Assembly: GCF_000091045.1 (NCBI RefSeq)
Contig: NC_006680.1
Coordinates: 327,501 to 391,500 of the forward strand
DNA from: Cryptococcus deneoformans JEC21
Lineage: Eukaryota; Basidiomycota; Tremellomycetes; Tremellales; Cryptococcaceae
DNA: 64,000 nt
Reading direction: 5' to 3'
Part shown: positions 10,725 through 23,148 of the stretch, in pieces
Layout of the letters: each line of letters starts with the position of its first letter
How positions within the stretch are numbered: the first letter of the stretch is position 1
Translations under genes and position numbers: made by a program
The notes under the pieces: model-generated
The model's input: only the letters and a program-made list of their open reading frames with translations
The model's database searches: none
What the model was told of the DNA's origin: nothing

Positions 10725-13700
10725 TTACGCCTGGTAATCTCTAAATTCCTTCCATTTTTCATTAGCCAAAAGATTTTCTACAAACACATGGAAAGCGGGG
10801 GCTTGTTGAACTGTTGATGACTTGTACAAAGGAACAACAGTTCGAAGAGTGCTTCGCTGCATCTCGGCTATTGTTCTTGTCAGCCCTATCCTTCTCCGGA
10901 ACGCATCACCGAAGGGAGAAAGAGGGGAACACTCACCCTTCCTCTCCAAGTCCTGCTTGACGGTGTCGTCCTTCACCTCAACATCCTTCATCATCCCCTT
11001 CAAGCTTTCCACCACCTCATCTAACCTTGGAATAACACTTTCCGGTGACACTTGCCCCAAACGTAAGAGAAGCATGAGACCGAGAATCTTAACCTCATTG
11101 ACATCGGAAAGGGAAACAAGGACTCGGGCGGTGAAGGTGGGGAGATCAATTTTGGAGAAACATGCACCCAACTATGATGTACGATTAGTCTCCCACCTGC
11201 TTGCCTGCCAGACAGCGACTTTGACTTACAAGAGTGTACATGGTCTCATAAGCAGTCTTTCGGTTCTCTAGACCATCATCCTCGATAACTGACGGAAATA
11301 AGCTTACTGTCATCAAGCTGGGATTGATAAAGAAGCTCACCCTTCCAAGGACCCATGGTGACCTCTCTCTGCAATTCCTTTTTAACATAGGTCTCCTGGT
11401 ACAACAGTGGTTGCAAAATGTCGAGCTTATCAACGATCAAGTAAGGCTTATTTTGAAGTGCTGCATTGAGGGAAGCAAGGGAAAGTCGGCGAACAATCTG
11501 TATTCTCGTCAGCGTCATCTATTATTTGAAATGTTACGACGCACCAAGTTCTCATCCTTCATTAATGACAAAAATTCAACAATGATGGGGGCAATGAGCT
11601 CATCGTACCCATTGGAGGTATCGATAAAGGTATACCTTACAGCCGCGGCAACTATAGCCCTGTTGGAAGGCGAAGAGTACAGCAACTGCTGAAGTTGCGG
11701 GAGGAACTTGGCTGGCACGGTGGTGGTAAGTTTACCGATGCAAGCGGCAATGACGTTTCGGATACCGTCGCCTCCAGTAGAGTCGGCCTTTGATGCAGGG
11801 GTAGCATCAGTGGCTGAAAAGAGAGGTGCCCATAGTGTATCGGCAAGAGATTCAAGCTGGGCAGAAGGGGAATGGAGAATAACTTCCTTGATAGCGTGTA
11901 AGAGCAAGAGTCGCTCGGATTCATCTTTAGCAGCGGAGATTCTCGTGATAATGGCGGGAACGTAGACATCAGGCACACCAACAGCCAAATTACCTGCTGC
12001 GAACGCCGCCGCACTCCTCACCTCTTCACTGTCGTGCTTGAAGAAAGATAAGATTATCTCAAAGAGATCGGTCTTGGTGGACAAGTTGACTATGCGACCG
12101 ATCTCCCCAATACAGAGCAATGCAAGATAAGCGTCCGTTTCCTTGACGTTCTTCCCCTTCACCACATCCTCGAACAGCGCCAAACTCTCACCGGCACTCG
12201 CAATTTCGCCCTTGACCACACCACCGACACATTTGGCGGTCGTACCCCAAGCAGCAGTGCCACCGCTGGTAGCATCAGGCAAGGAATCCCTCTTCCCACT
12301 TCCGAGATTATTAGACAGCTCTTGCACGAGCTGCACGGCCCTTTCTGGCGAGTTGAGCGAAGCCGCGTAAGCGGTGAAGAACTCCGCCAAAGCATCGACG
12401 AGATGAGGATTGAGTGATGTTTTGAGGGTGGTAAGGATCTTGGGGTAAAGCTGGGCGTCAACTGTCGGCCGAGCGGAGGGTTGGTGGGTGAGTGCGAGGG
12501 CGATGGTCTGTAGAGCCATAGGAGTATCGATCACAGGAGTGAGCTCGATAATGAGACCCTCTGCAAGGTCGACAGGGAGAGCCTTGCCGACTCGCTCGAT
12601 AATATTTAACAAGCAAGTAAACTCGGCATTTTTGGAGGTCCCACGTTTAGTTCGGCGAAGGGCGACGACGACTTCAGGCAAGATTTGGAGCAACCATCCT
12701 TCAAATTCGGGACCCTTGCACTGAGATGAGGCGGCAAGCTGGCCAATGACCACGATGGCGGTGGAAGCTGTACTCTCAGATCCGAGTCGGTTGGTAATGA
12801 GCGGCAAAGATGTAGAGAAGGAGGAGGCGAACAAGTCGCCTGACTGGACAAGGATGCTGCCAAGGGTAGCAAGAGCTTTCTCACGAACATCACCATCGAC
12901 AGAGTTGTCTCCGAGGACTTCGGTGGTAGCTACGAACACTTCCTGGATAGGAGTACTGAGATCGCCAGAGACAGAAGCGCTAGACCCTGCAGGTCGAAGG
13001 GATTTGGTGAGTGCAGACGCGGTGTCGAAAGCTTCAAAACTGATTCGTTGCAGCTTGTCCTTCATGCATCTCACGATGGCTGGCACCAGGTTTCCGAGAT
13101 GACTGGCAAAGGTTCTAGCGGAATGGGTGTCAAAGAACACTGTAAGGAAGGAAAGAGTGGCAATGGCCAACGAAGAAGAAGTGGCGCTATCTATGGTACG
13201 CAAAGCAGAAGCAGCTGCAGTACAGATAGGATCAGCAGAATCGTCTAAGCCGCCTCCAAGAGCAGTAGCAGCTTGCCGAAGGAGGCTGAATGATTGCTGA
13301 CGGGTAGGAACCGACTTGGATGAGAGCTGGGTGAGGATGGCTTTGCTGAGTTGTGGAAGATATGACTGAAGGCTAGAAATGGGTCCATCGTCACTGACAT
13401 AATCCTCGTCCATTCCTTCACTCCTCTTTCGCTTGTTCCTGCCGCCAGTAGCCAAGTCTGTGGATCTTGAAGTAGCAGTCTGCTTCAAAAGCATCTCGAA
13501 AGCCGCAAGGACTTCAAGTCGGACACTTTCTTCGCGTTCAGCGAATCGAGAAATGAGAACAGGAGTCGCAGAATTGTATAGTTCAGAAAGGAGGTCAGGA
13601 CGGGTTGAGATTAGGGCGCGAAGAAGTTTGGCGGATGAACGTCGGATCTTCCAAAAATCGTCGTCTTCATCAGAATAGCTGTGGATATTTAGCGTGGTCC

Positions 13701-15126
13701 AGGCCATATAAGAAGTCGGAAGTTGACTTACTCGGCGTCGCCGTATTCGTCATCATCATCAACCTCCGCGTCACTTGCCATGTCAACATCATCATCATCG
13801 TCGTCCTCGAGGTCAACATAGTTCTGCCAAAGGTCAGGCAAATCCTCATATGGGAGGTTAAAAAGCTTACAGGGTCATATTTCACCAACACCAAAGATCT
13901 CTGAGTGATGGCGGAAATGTAGGGGAACATTTCACTGGGGCATCTAAGCACGAGGGCTTCAAGGGCCTGACACAGTGTTAATGATCTACGACTTTGAAAA
14001 TGAAAAAGGGCATACGGTCAAGGCAGCTTCAACAGTCTCGACATCCTCCACATTCTTGGTCTGGCTCAAGATCAACTCGGCCAACTTCCCTTCGTTCACC
14101 AACTTGCCGATGCTGCCTGCACTCTTCCCTCGAGCTAGACTCGCGACAGTCCCCATCCAGATCCTTGAACTTTCTCCACCTTGGCCGACACCATTGACGA
14201 TTTCCTTTTCGAGATCTTCATTGAAAAGCTGGGGGCTAGTGGCAATGAGTGATGAAAGTGTAGGGACTGCACGCTTTCGAATAGCCGGCCTGGCGTTATC
14301 GAGGATTTGGATGAGGGATGAGAGAGCGGTGGATTGGATAGCGGCTGAAGAAGCAACATTGGGGGAAAAACGGACAAAGAGGTCGGTAAGGATTTGGAGA
14401 AGCTCAGAAGCAATTTGAGGGTGGATTTCGTTCTATTCACTATCAGCGGTTGTTTAATAAAGTAAAGAGACATACAGTGAAGAGCTTGAAAACACGAGTG
14501 ACGATACGTTCAATGTCGGAAAGGACTTGTTGGCTCTCTAATGGCATTTCAAGTACGACGTTCTTGAGAGCTGTGCTTTATTAGAATGGGGCACTTCATT
14601 CGCGTGGGGCAAAATTCACCAAGGCAAGAAGTATCTCTTCGCTCGTCGTTGTCAGACGACACATCCTCCAACAAAGAGTTGATGACCTTAGACAATGAAC
14701 TTGGTCGAGGCTTCTTTACCATCAATGATATACTGTGTAGGGTCAGACAGTTTCATAAATCCACAAAATCTATGCTCACCAAGCGACAGCGGCAGATTTG
14801 ACTTCACCGTTGGTATCAGCCAAGAGCTTGAGAACCATCTCTACAAGCTGAGATTCGGTGTAGTCATCGGTGTAATGCGGGTCTGGGCGACGAGTCGAGG
14901 AAGGTTGAGGAGCAAGGGTACGGGTGAGTTCCTTATTAAGGTCCACAAGTGCCATAATACTGTATAGGTCAGTATACCCCCTTCTGAGCGAGATACGCGT
15001 CTTACCGGTAGTCGGGATCGATACTCCTCATCTGAGATGTCAGCTCTAGCTTGAACGGTGTGGACGCACCTTTTCGAGGAGACCGGGGAGCTGGGAGCTT
15101 AGGGGAACGGCGGTCGCTCTGGACAT
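10725..15126 (-). CDS. CAND1: Cullin-associated NEDD8-dissociated protein 1 (CAND1/TIP120)
   Basis: CAND1 wraps around unneddylated cullins and acts as the exchange factor for SCF substrate receptors. The gene runs from ATG 15126 (MSRATAVPLSSQLPGLLEK) to TAA 10725 with many short introns; the largest exon starts at 13678. It encodes an all-alpha HEAT-repeat protein of about 1,200 residues. Diagnostic stretches are the acidic insert (DDDDDVDMASDAEVDDDDE) followed by DEDDDFWKIRRSSAKLL, VLISRFAEREESVR...LLKQT, the C-terminal VRRLSLASLNAA, LLYQETYVKKELQREVTMGPW and DDGLENRKTAYETMYTL. These align along human CAND1 from memory of its pattern. A KRKRSEG basic patch might be a nuclear signal. The presence of an F-box gene in the window is coincidental. 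Confidence 0.93.
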
Positions 15127-15435
15127 ATCTGAGGGACGGGAATGAGACAGGAAGGAGGAAGAGAAGGGGAGAAGGAGAGTGAGATGTATATAGTATCCGG
15201 TGAACACACCAGTAACGAATCCAGCCAACTATCAGCAGCAGCGGGCAGGTCAATGCCTTTGCAAGTGGTGATGTCACCACATCATGCGTGCCACACACAG
15301 GATTTGCCGCAATCTTCCGACGCGTCTAGGTACGCGATCTTGTGCTGTCTGAAGCTTATTCGGGTCCTCGCACAAACCATTTGACGTTTGACTCTTCGCT
15401 TTGTTTCTTCATCTACATCTCTCCATTCCCACGCC
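15127..15435. promoter_or_regulatory. Divergent promoter CAND1 / GT90 glycosyltransferase
   Basis: A 309-bp gap between divergent start codons, with pyrimidine-rich stretches on each side (CTTTGTTTCTTCATCTACAT before 15436). No specific operator was identified. Confidence 0.45.
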
Positions 15436-17517
15436 ATGCCTAAGGGCACTTATCCCAGAACGCGCATAGCTGTTACAGCGGGATTGGCTATCTCTTTCCT
15501 TTTCCTCCTCCACTTCCTCTTCTCCTCTCCTGACCGACTCCTGGCGACGCAGAGATGGACGACTGCTTCTTCTTCCGTCATTCGTTCAAAGTTCCTTCGA
15601 GCAAAGGCCCAAGCCCCCAAACCTCCCATACACCATCCTATTCCCAAGCTCATGGCAGACGCCAGGAATGAGTTTGACCAAAAGCTCAAGAAACAAAGCA
15701 AGAGCTTGCCCGAAGCCGTTGCCGAGTACAAGAAGAGGTACGGGAGAAATCCTCCGAAGGGCTTTGATGAATGGTACGCGTTTGCGAAGGAGAACAATGC
15801 CGTCATCATCGACGAGTATGACCAGCTTGATCGTGATCTCAAGCCCTTTTGGCTCTTCTCTGGCCAGGAGTTGCGACGAAGATGTGTCCAAGTCGGTTTC
15901 TTGCCTTCGGTCGATTTGGTGAGGGTTGAGAAGGGTCAAACAAGAACTATCGATGTGTCAAAGGGCTTCGATGACTCTGAAGTTGGTGCCCGTGCCAAGG
16001 GTTTCCGAGTCATGCTTGAAAAGTTTCAAGCAAAGCTTCCCGATATGGATTTCCCCATCAACGAAAAGGCGGAAGGACGTATTCTCGTGCCTTGGGAGGA
16101 AAACTTATACTCTAACCTCACAGCTGATTCTTCTCGTAAGATTTATCTCTGAATTTTACCTGTTTATTCGCTGACTCTTTCGTAGTTGGTATTGAACACG
16201 TCTTGGGCGGAGAATTCATTCCCGATTGGCGAGGTGATGGTAACGTCTGGGAGGCGTACCGCCGAACTTGTGAACCTTCATCTCAAGCCCGTCGTCTGTT
16301 TGGTTCTCTCCGTGCCAATCTCAAAGAAGGTCAAGCTCCCGTCTCTCGTCTCGCCGATGCTGGTGTGACTGCCGACGCTCCTTCTGAAGACTTTTTCTTC
16401 CCCCAAAGTGTCGACGACAAATACGACTTTTGCGCTCACCCCTGGGCTCATTATAATCAAGGCCATTTCTTCTCCGATTGGCGGACTATCCATGCTCTTT
16501 ACCCCATGTTCTCTCCAGCCAAGGGTTTGGGATACAGCGACATTCTTATTCCCAGTCACTACTATTTCTCCTCCACTAAGCGATACACTTATGGTTGGGA
16601 TCCTGTCAACATGGTTATTAAGGACGTCGATGACATGGAGACTAAGTGGGAGGACAAGTCTGACGACATATTCTGGCGTGGTGCCACTACTGGTGGCGGT
16701 TCTTCTCCTCCCGGTTTCCTTGCTCAGTACCAGCGTCACCGATTGATTAAGATGACCTCTGACTCTTCCAATGTCAACAAAACTGTCGTTTTCGCCGATC
16801 CTCCCGGAACTGACCACTTCATCTCTGCTCAAGTGCCTATCGGGCAGCTGAACAAAGATATGATGGATGTGGCGTTCACAAAGGCAGTCGGTTGTACCCA
16901 ATACCCCGGAGGATGTGACGGTATGCGAAAGGACCACCGATTTGCCGATGCTGTCCCTCTTGGTGAGAACTGGAGACACAAGTATTTGATCGATATCGAC
17001 GGTATGGGTTACTCTGCCCGTCTTTTTGCTTTGGTGCGACTCCTTTTTCATATCTAGAAATGTTAGTCACAATTACTAACAGCAATCTTAGCTCAAGAGT
17101 GAAAGTGCTGTCCTCAAGTCTACCGTCTACACCGAATTCATGTCCGAATGGCTCCAGCCTTGGCTTCACTATATCCCCATCTCTCAAATGTACCAGGAAA
17201 TTTACAACGTCCACGCCTTCTTCTCTGGCCCTTCGAAGGCTATGCTTGATGCCTCCAACTCTACTAGAACTCTGTATCAGCAGCCTGGGGTTCACACCAA
17301 GAAATTTGATGGGGATGCAGAGTTGAGGAAGATTGCCAAGGCGGGTAGGGAGTGGATGTTCACTATTGGACGAAAGATCGACATGGAAAGTGGGTATCTT
17401 CCCCTTGGAGATTATTTAATGTGGCTAACAACACGTTTAGTCTACGTGTACAGGTTGTGTCTTGAGTGGGCACGTCTTATGGCTGATGACCGTGAGGCCA
17501 TGACCTACAACGGATAG
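15436..17517 (+). CDS. GT90 glycosyltransferase, CAP10-like type II membrane protein
   Basis: It belongs to glycosyltransferase family 90, whose Cryptococcus members (CAP10 group) act in the Golgi on xylose-containing capsule or glycan products; the exact donor and acceptor here are unknown. I resolve four exons: 15436-16135, 16186-17033, 17092-17389 and 17441-17517. The N-terminus is a short basic tail (MPKGTYPRTRIAV) and one signal-anchor helix (TAGLAISFLFLLHFLFS). The luminal part carries DDIFWRGATTGGGSSPPGF, a family RGxxTGG-type motif, then HRFADAVPLGENWRHKYLIDIDGMGYSARLFALL, the hallmark GT90 nucleotide-sugar stretch, and LKSESAVLKSTVYTEF. The start was chosen because it gives a compact type II topology; an upstream ATG at 15388 would add 16 residues. 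Confidence 0.9.
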
Positions 17518-17881
17518 TGATGCGTGCACAGGTTAGATTGAATAAATAGATGGTTCTTTTGGTGTCTTTGTACAACAATGCCTCTAATGCATTGCTATGT
17601 TTCTGATCATGGTTTCGACATGATTGTTTTCGCCATCCAGTGACTGGATAAACTTCACACTACTACTATACAATAATAAGACGACCTCTCGTAGATCTTG
17701 TTTGAATGATCTTTGTACATGTTGGACGCCGCGGAGAGGTCCGTAGATTAGAAAAACAGACGCGTCAATGGAACTTCGTTTTTGCCAATCGCAAGCCGAT
17801 CTCCTGTCAAATCGAAAGGTTTCAAATAATAGCCTTGACTGGCCGGCTCCTACTTTCCTCATTCCCATCTATACCCCTCTC
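17518..17881. other. Intergenic region upstream of EZH2
   Basis: A 364-bp spacer between tandem genes. An in-frame ATG at 17768 would extend EZH2 by 38 residues. No other feature was seen. Confidence 0.45.
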
Positions 17882-20707
17882 ATGCCTCCCCACCAACCCG
17901 GTGATCTCGAACCCCCCCCGAAAGTTCCACCAGAAATTTATAACACCGTTCGCCAAACATGGGTTCAAACTTGGAAAGACTTTTACGCCTGGAAACCTCC
18001 CTCCACTCTCCCGGTCGAAGATGGCTGGGTGAGTATGCGAGCAGAGGAAGAGGATAAGAACCTTGTTAAAGATCATGAGGATTTCGGTAAGCGCATGGCC
18101 GCACTACTGGAGAAGTTTGAGCAGGAAAGTGGGAGAGAAGGAAAGTTGGCAGAGGTCGAGTTTGAAGGTGCTGCCGAACTTAAGCCTCTACAGAATACCA
18201 ACAAATCGCCAATCGAATGGAACGTACATGGTAGACCGATTCGTCCTCTCCCACCCATCTACAGCCTTACACCCACTATTGATCCCGTCCCCGAGTACGC
18301 CTTTTGTATCTACACCCCTCGCAGCATCTTGTCACCTGATGAAGTTATTATGCCCTTTATGCCTACCTTTGACGATGACACGCTCGACATACCAGGATTC
18401 GAGACTGAAAAAGAAAAATATTCGTCTCTTTTTACTAGCTGCTTATGGGACTTACCGGGACGAGATGCTGATGTGGATATTATCATGTTTGAAACGTTGA
18501 AAAGGCTGGAGAAGCTAGAGGTAGAGAAAGAAGATATCGACAGGACAAGGATATTACCAAAAGAGTGTCTCTACGTGGAAAGTCTCGATTTGAGAAGAGA
18601 TCTACCTCCATTTCCATTACCTCCTCAAAATATCGACTCAGTCACAGGAAGGAAGTTGCCGGATGGCCTAAATCATGTTGTAGGAGCAAAGAGGAAATGG
18701 GAGGAACCGTTAGAGCTTATTGAAGAGGATTTCGAAGATGATCTAGAAGGGTTTGAGGAAGCATGTTGCCATTATCCTACTTGCACAAGCGTCATGTGTA
18801 TTAGGCATAGTATGTCAATATTTTTCCCTCGGCTTGGCTCAACTAACGCGAAGCTCAGCCGGCATGTATTTTGACGGTTTAACACGTAATACAGCCAGAG
18901 GCTCAAGCTTTAACGCCGGAAATCAGCGTCTACCTCGTATCTCATCAGTACTCCCTACCCTCTCTGAACCTTGCTCCCCCACATGTTACTCATTAACTAG
19001 TAATGAAGCGACATTAGGGGAAAGACTGTTGTCCATCCGACTGGAGAAGGAATGGTCGGAATCGGACAAGCAACAGCTTATAGATATACTTTCTGCATAC
19101 GAAGGCTCAAGACTCGAAAGAATATGTGGATTGAAAGATGTCTTCAACCGAACTTGTGCAGAGGTGGGGTTTTCAAACTGTATACATTCATTTGCGTGGC
19201 TGACCAAATTTAAGGTCGCGCGGCAAGTCACCAGTATCTTACAAGATCGATCGAGAGGACCAAGTGTGCATGAGCCAGGTGCTGACATGGAATGTTCAAC
19301 TCCTTCATCTACATCTGGATCGTTAAGGCCACTTTTACAAAGGTCAAAGTCCAGTAAAGCCCAATTGAGTACGTTGAAGGTTGTATCTTTTGGCAGAGAA
19401 AGCTAATAGGTTGTAGTACCGATAACCAATCGTTTGCCCGAGTTCGTGGAGTGCGAACATGAAGGCGAGTGTCTTCCAGGTGTTTGTAGTTGCGCCAATG
19501 GCAAGTTGCCATGTGGGCGACACTGCTCTGTAGGTTCTCTTCCCCCTTTTTCGTTCCCTTCTTGCTTATTAACGAGCCCAAAGTGTCCTTCCACGTGTAC
19601 AAGGCGTCATCGCGGTTGCAACTGCCGCCGTATAGCGATACAAGAAGGCAGACCTGTAAGAGACGGCAAAATATGTATTAATGGTAAATGTCCTTGTATA
19701 AGGAGTTTCAGAGAATGTGACAAGGAGCTATGCGGCAGTTGCGGAGCTGCGTACGTTTTATGGCTTGTATCTTATCCATGGGTGCACTGACCTTCGTTGG
19801 TAACTGTTAGTGAGGAGCTGGTACAAGACGAGGAGATTCTCAAGACGACAGGTAGTTTCGGAAAGGATGGGGAATGGGTTGAGAACAAGGATAAAATGGC
19901 TCAAGGTCAAACATTCATCAGCTGCGGAAATATAGCTTTACAAAAAGCAAAGTGGCCGGTCAGTACATCGTTCAGTTAATCTTGGTTATTGATCATTAAC
20001 TATCTGTTCGTAGAAGCTGAGAGTAGGGATAAGCAAGGTAGCAGGGTACGGGTTATTTGCCGACGAAGATATCGGCCAACATGTGCCTGTAGGGGGTAAG
20101 TGATGTTGATGCTGCTTATGGGTACAAATAGCTGCTCATCTGTATAGAATATGTGGGGGAGTATATTTCTGAATGGGAAGGTGATAATCGAAAGTGAGTA
20201 GGCACCACACATGATATATTTTCACAGTCGCTGATAGCTCGATCCAGTTTCGCTGAAGTATGTCTCTAAAAAAGTTCCCTTCTACCCTTATCCTACTAAT
20301 CTTAACTCATTCGCAGTCTATTAATAAACGGCGATATCAATTCACCATCAACCCACAATTTATCATTGATGCTGGTTTCTTTGGTAACCACACGCGGTTC
20401 ATCAACTCTGCTCAAGGAAATAATGTGAATTGTGTCGCCCATCGTGAGTTTCGGTTAATATTATTAGGACTTTGAGCCTACTGACCCGTTTGGCAGAGAG
20501 AGCAGTGGGTCACGAGCTCAGGATATTGTTTCTGACAAGTGAGTCTGACATCTGATTCAAAGTGAAGCTAATACTTTTGCCTGTTTAGCGAGACCCATCA
20601 GACGACATGAGGAAATCCATTTCAACTATGGGTACGCAAAAAACCCTGTAAATACTGGTGAAAAAGCTGACCTTTTCTTAAGAGACGACTTTTGGGATAA
20701 TCATTAG
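17882..20707 (+). CDS. EZH2: EZH2-type histone H3 lysine-27 methyltransferase (PRC2 catalytic subunit)
   Basis: It is the catalytic subunit of Polycomb repressive complex 2, placing H3K27 methylation on facultative heterochromatin (subtelomeres in Cryptococcus). Exons start 17882-18809, 18859-19368, 19417-19529 and 19584 onward, then continue as short SET-domain exons to TAG 20707. The N-terminal half is acidic and lineage-specific, with a CCHYPTCTSVMCIRH cysteine cluster. The CXC/pre-SET part is clear: VECEHEGECLPGVCSC, then CPSTCTRRHRGCNCRR and GKCPCIRSFRECDKELCGSCG. The SET domain follows: KLRVGISKVAGYGLFA, EYVGEYISEWEGDNR, QFTINPQFIIDAGFFGN, TRFINSAQGNNVNC, and a final HEEIHFNYGDDFW with the catalytic-type Tyr. 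Start 17882 has the better context; 17768 is possible. DMT5 lies downstream in opposite orientation. Confidence 0.93.
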
Positions 20708-20864
20708 ACCGGTTTGCAGGCTCAATGAGAGGCGTAGAAGTGACAGAGGACGAAAGGAGGAAAGGAATGTCGGTAGGCCCATCGCGCTGAGAAAATGGCA
20801 TTGGCAAAATAGATGTTGCAATGGATGTGGGCTTGGTGTTGCTGATGGAACAAAGTTTGGTCCT

Positions 20865-22590
20865 TATAAATGGGAACCTTTCGTGATCCTTGTGTGGGTC
20901 ATACTTTTTTGAAGATAGCCCCCCTTTAGTCATACGACTAATCGCTTCTGTAGAGGGTATTAATGATATTCAGTTCATGTCTGCATGGTGAAACACACCT
21001 TTGACATGCCATAGACATAAAAGTATACGAGCATCGGGAAAGATAGTCAAGGCTGAGTTGATCTCCGCCGTGTCCTTATCCATATGGATTATTTTAGGTC
21101 GGATCTGGGACTCTTCACGCACTTGACGCAAGAATGCTGTGAGCGCTTTTGTACGCTGGAAAACCACGTTAAATTATGTCATCTTCAAACAGGAAATGGT
21201 TTGCTCACTGCAGCTCCGCAGATCGCCCGCTTCGTCTCCAATATGCAGTAAAACGCAGGTACACCAGTTTCGACATCGTGGACAATACAAGTGTAAAGCT
21301 CAAGATTGTCGCTGTTGGTACCGACTTGTACATAATATCGATCCGCATACATGCCCATTCAGACACCAAACCAAAGTCCGCTTACATGTCGCATCTAATG
21401 ACATCTCTTCCACCTGGATTTCTCGCTCTCTAATATTGTCCAGAATGTGATGAAGGTCAAAGCCGATAGCGATGATTCCCTCCATCTCTGACATATCCAG
21501 ATAGACAACATTACCCTCTCTTTCCTCCTGCTCAAGTAGCTTTTTCATTGATACCACTGGGTCATTGTCAAGGCGGTATGGTTCGAGCAAGATGTCCGAC
21601 ATTCGGTTACGAATCTGGTCATCAGTGAGCCAATGGTACTGGTTATTGAACTCTTCGATAATAGCCAATACATCCTTGGCTTTCAGATTATTGGCAACCC
21701 TAGACTTGAGGATTTCACGGATACGCTCCTCTACTTCAGAAGGCACATCGGTACGCTGATACTTGATGTGAGGGATAGCATGCTTCGCTGTAATGGCGAT
21801 AACACCTCGCTGACTGTTGTAGCGAATGGAGAAATGACCGCGACAGGGAAACCTGTCCATCCCCCTCCTGCCTTCGCGTCTTGCTTTGGGGGCCTTGGAC
21901 TGAGAAGGCGAAGGTGAAAGCGGAAGTGAGAATGAGGTAAGGGATGTTGCTGAGGGGACATTGAGGGCGAGCCTAGCTTTGGGCGCCAGTGACGAGCTTT
22001 GACAACAGTCATGTGACCCTCGAAGCATTGCCATCGACTTCGGTTTTATCTTGCCTGTACAGATGCTAGCCATGCAAACCGGGTGATAAGGATGGGCTGA
22101 CACAAAACGACAGCCGCTACCGGAGTCAACACCGGTCATGCTCTGCGCTAAATCTTTCGCAAACATCTCTATAGCTTTTCCCTCTACCGTCGGCTTCTGC
22201 GCTGCGGGCACCTCCCAGTCGCCTTGGAAGTTTATAGGTTTGTCATGGACCGAGGCTCGAAGCTTGATCTCCTCTTCAGAACCATTTTTATGCCCTTAAA
22301 TCGAAGTATTGGGTCAACACTGTGGATATGACAGTGGATTGAAGCACGGAACGCGTTCGCGAGAGCTCCGAAACTGTCATACCTCTGGATTTCCTAAAAA
22401 AACGCTGTCAGCGTACCTTTCCTCTGCGGCTTCAAGGCGAGCTTACTGCCGGCGCCTCAATCTTTCTCCTTTCGATAGCTGCTACTTTCTCCGTTTTCTT
22501 TCTTGTTCTGTTCGCGCGACTTCTTTCGCGGCCCAGATAAAGACACCTGAGGCATTGTGTCTTCGGCTTTTCCCAGTGGCAGGTTACGTA
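20865..22590 (-). pseudogene. MULE-type (Mutator-like) transposase remnant
   Basis: Spliced through two short introns, the centre reads SLDATFGTNSDNLELYT, HDVETGVPAFYCILETKRA, then IIHMDKDTAEINSALTIFPDA and LLCLWHVKEAISRM. This is the MULE transposase domain with its two catalytic-type aspartates. The third acidic residue and the C-terminal zinc-binding part are absent: homology stops at about 20865, only ~160 bp from the EZH2 stop. Upstream, 21300-22285 is open and includes a Ser/Pro-rich and Cys-containing N-terminal part. A plausible earlier exon (EIQRYDSFGALANAF, near 22300-22410) joins only if one base is missing in the A5 run at about 22285. No terminal inverted repeats were found. It is probably an inactivated, truncated DNA transposon gene, though partial domestication is possible. 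Confidence 0.7.
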
Positions 22591-23148
22591 GACCATTTAG
22601 TTGGCGATATATAATCAGGGACGATATGGATAGATGGATGCATAAAGAAGGAAGCAGTGGTGGAAGAAGAAAATGACTGACCGCGTTCGTTGTTTGGGTT
22701 ACATAGTTTGGTTTTTGTTTTGTTTTATTATTTGGTTGGTTTTTGTTTGTTTTTTCTGGTTTACTATGGAAAGAAGGCCACTAATATATGTGGTAGACAT
22801 GCACACTCTGAACAATTTTTTTGCAATGAACTATCCGACTCGGACACCCCGTAGCTACCGATTGATATAAAAATATGCATGCAGTTGGCCAATATGTGTC
22901 CTGCAGACGGTGAGAAAGGAGAAAATGCAATCGGTCAGATTGCTATGCAATCTTCCAATGAAAATGGCTAATAGCCTTGCTTATAGGGGCGTTTTTATTA
23001 AGGTTTATAAGTACTACTTTGGAGGTGAAAGAGGTGCGTCTTTAATAGGTGCATGCATGCCTAATAAATGTAATTAAACTGATTCTCGCGCCTGATCAGG
23101 ACGCGGCCAGGAGGATTCCGTGCGTATTCATAATCGATGAGCCTCCTC
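22591..23148. other. AT-rich and G/T-rich spacer 3' of DMT5
   Basis: A 558-bp noncoding spacer between the transposase remnant and the DMT5 stop. It includes a striking G/T-only-like tract at about 22706-22762 (runs of TTTG/GGTTTTT) and AT-rich sequence after it. No gene was identified. Confidence 0.5.

Noticed and set aside
16278..17051. 257-codon minus-strand ORF inside the GT90 gene
   Set aside because: It is an exact antisense shadow of the GT90 catalytic exon, which has clear family motifs on the plus strand.
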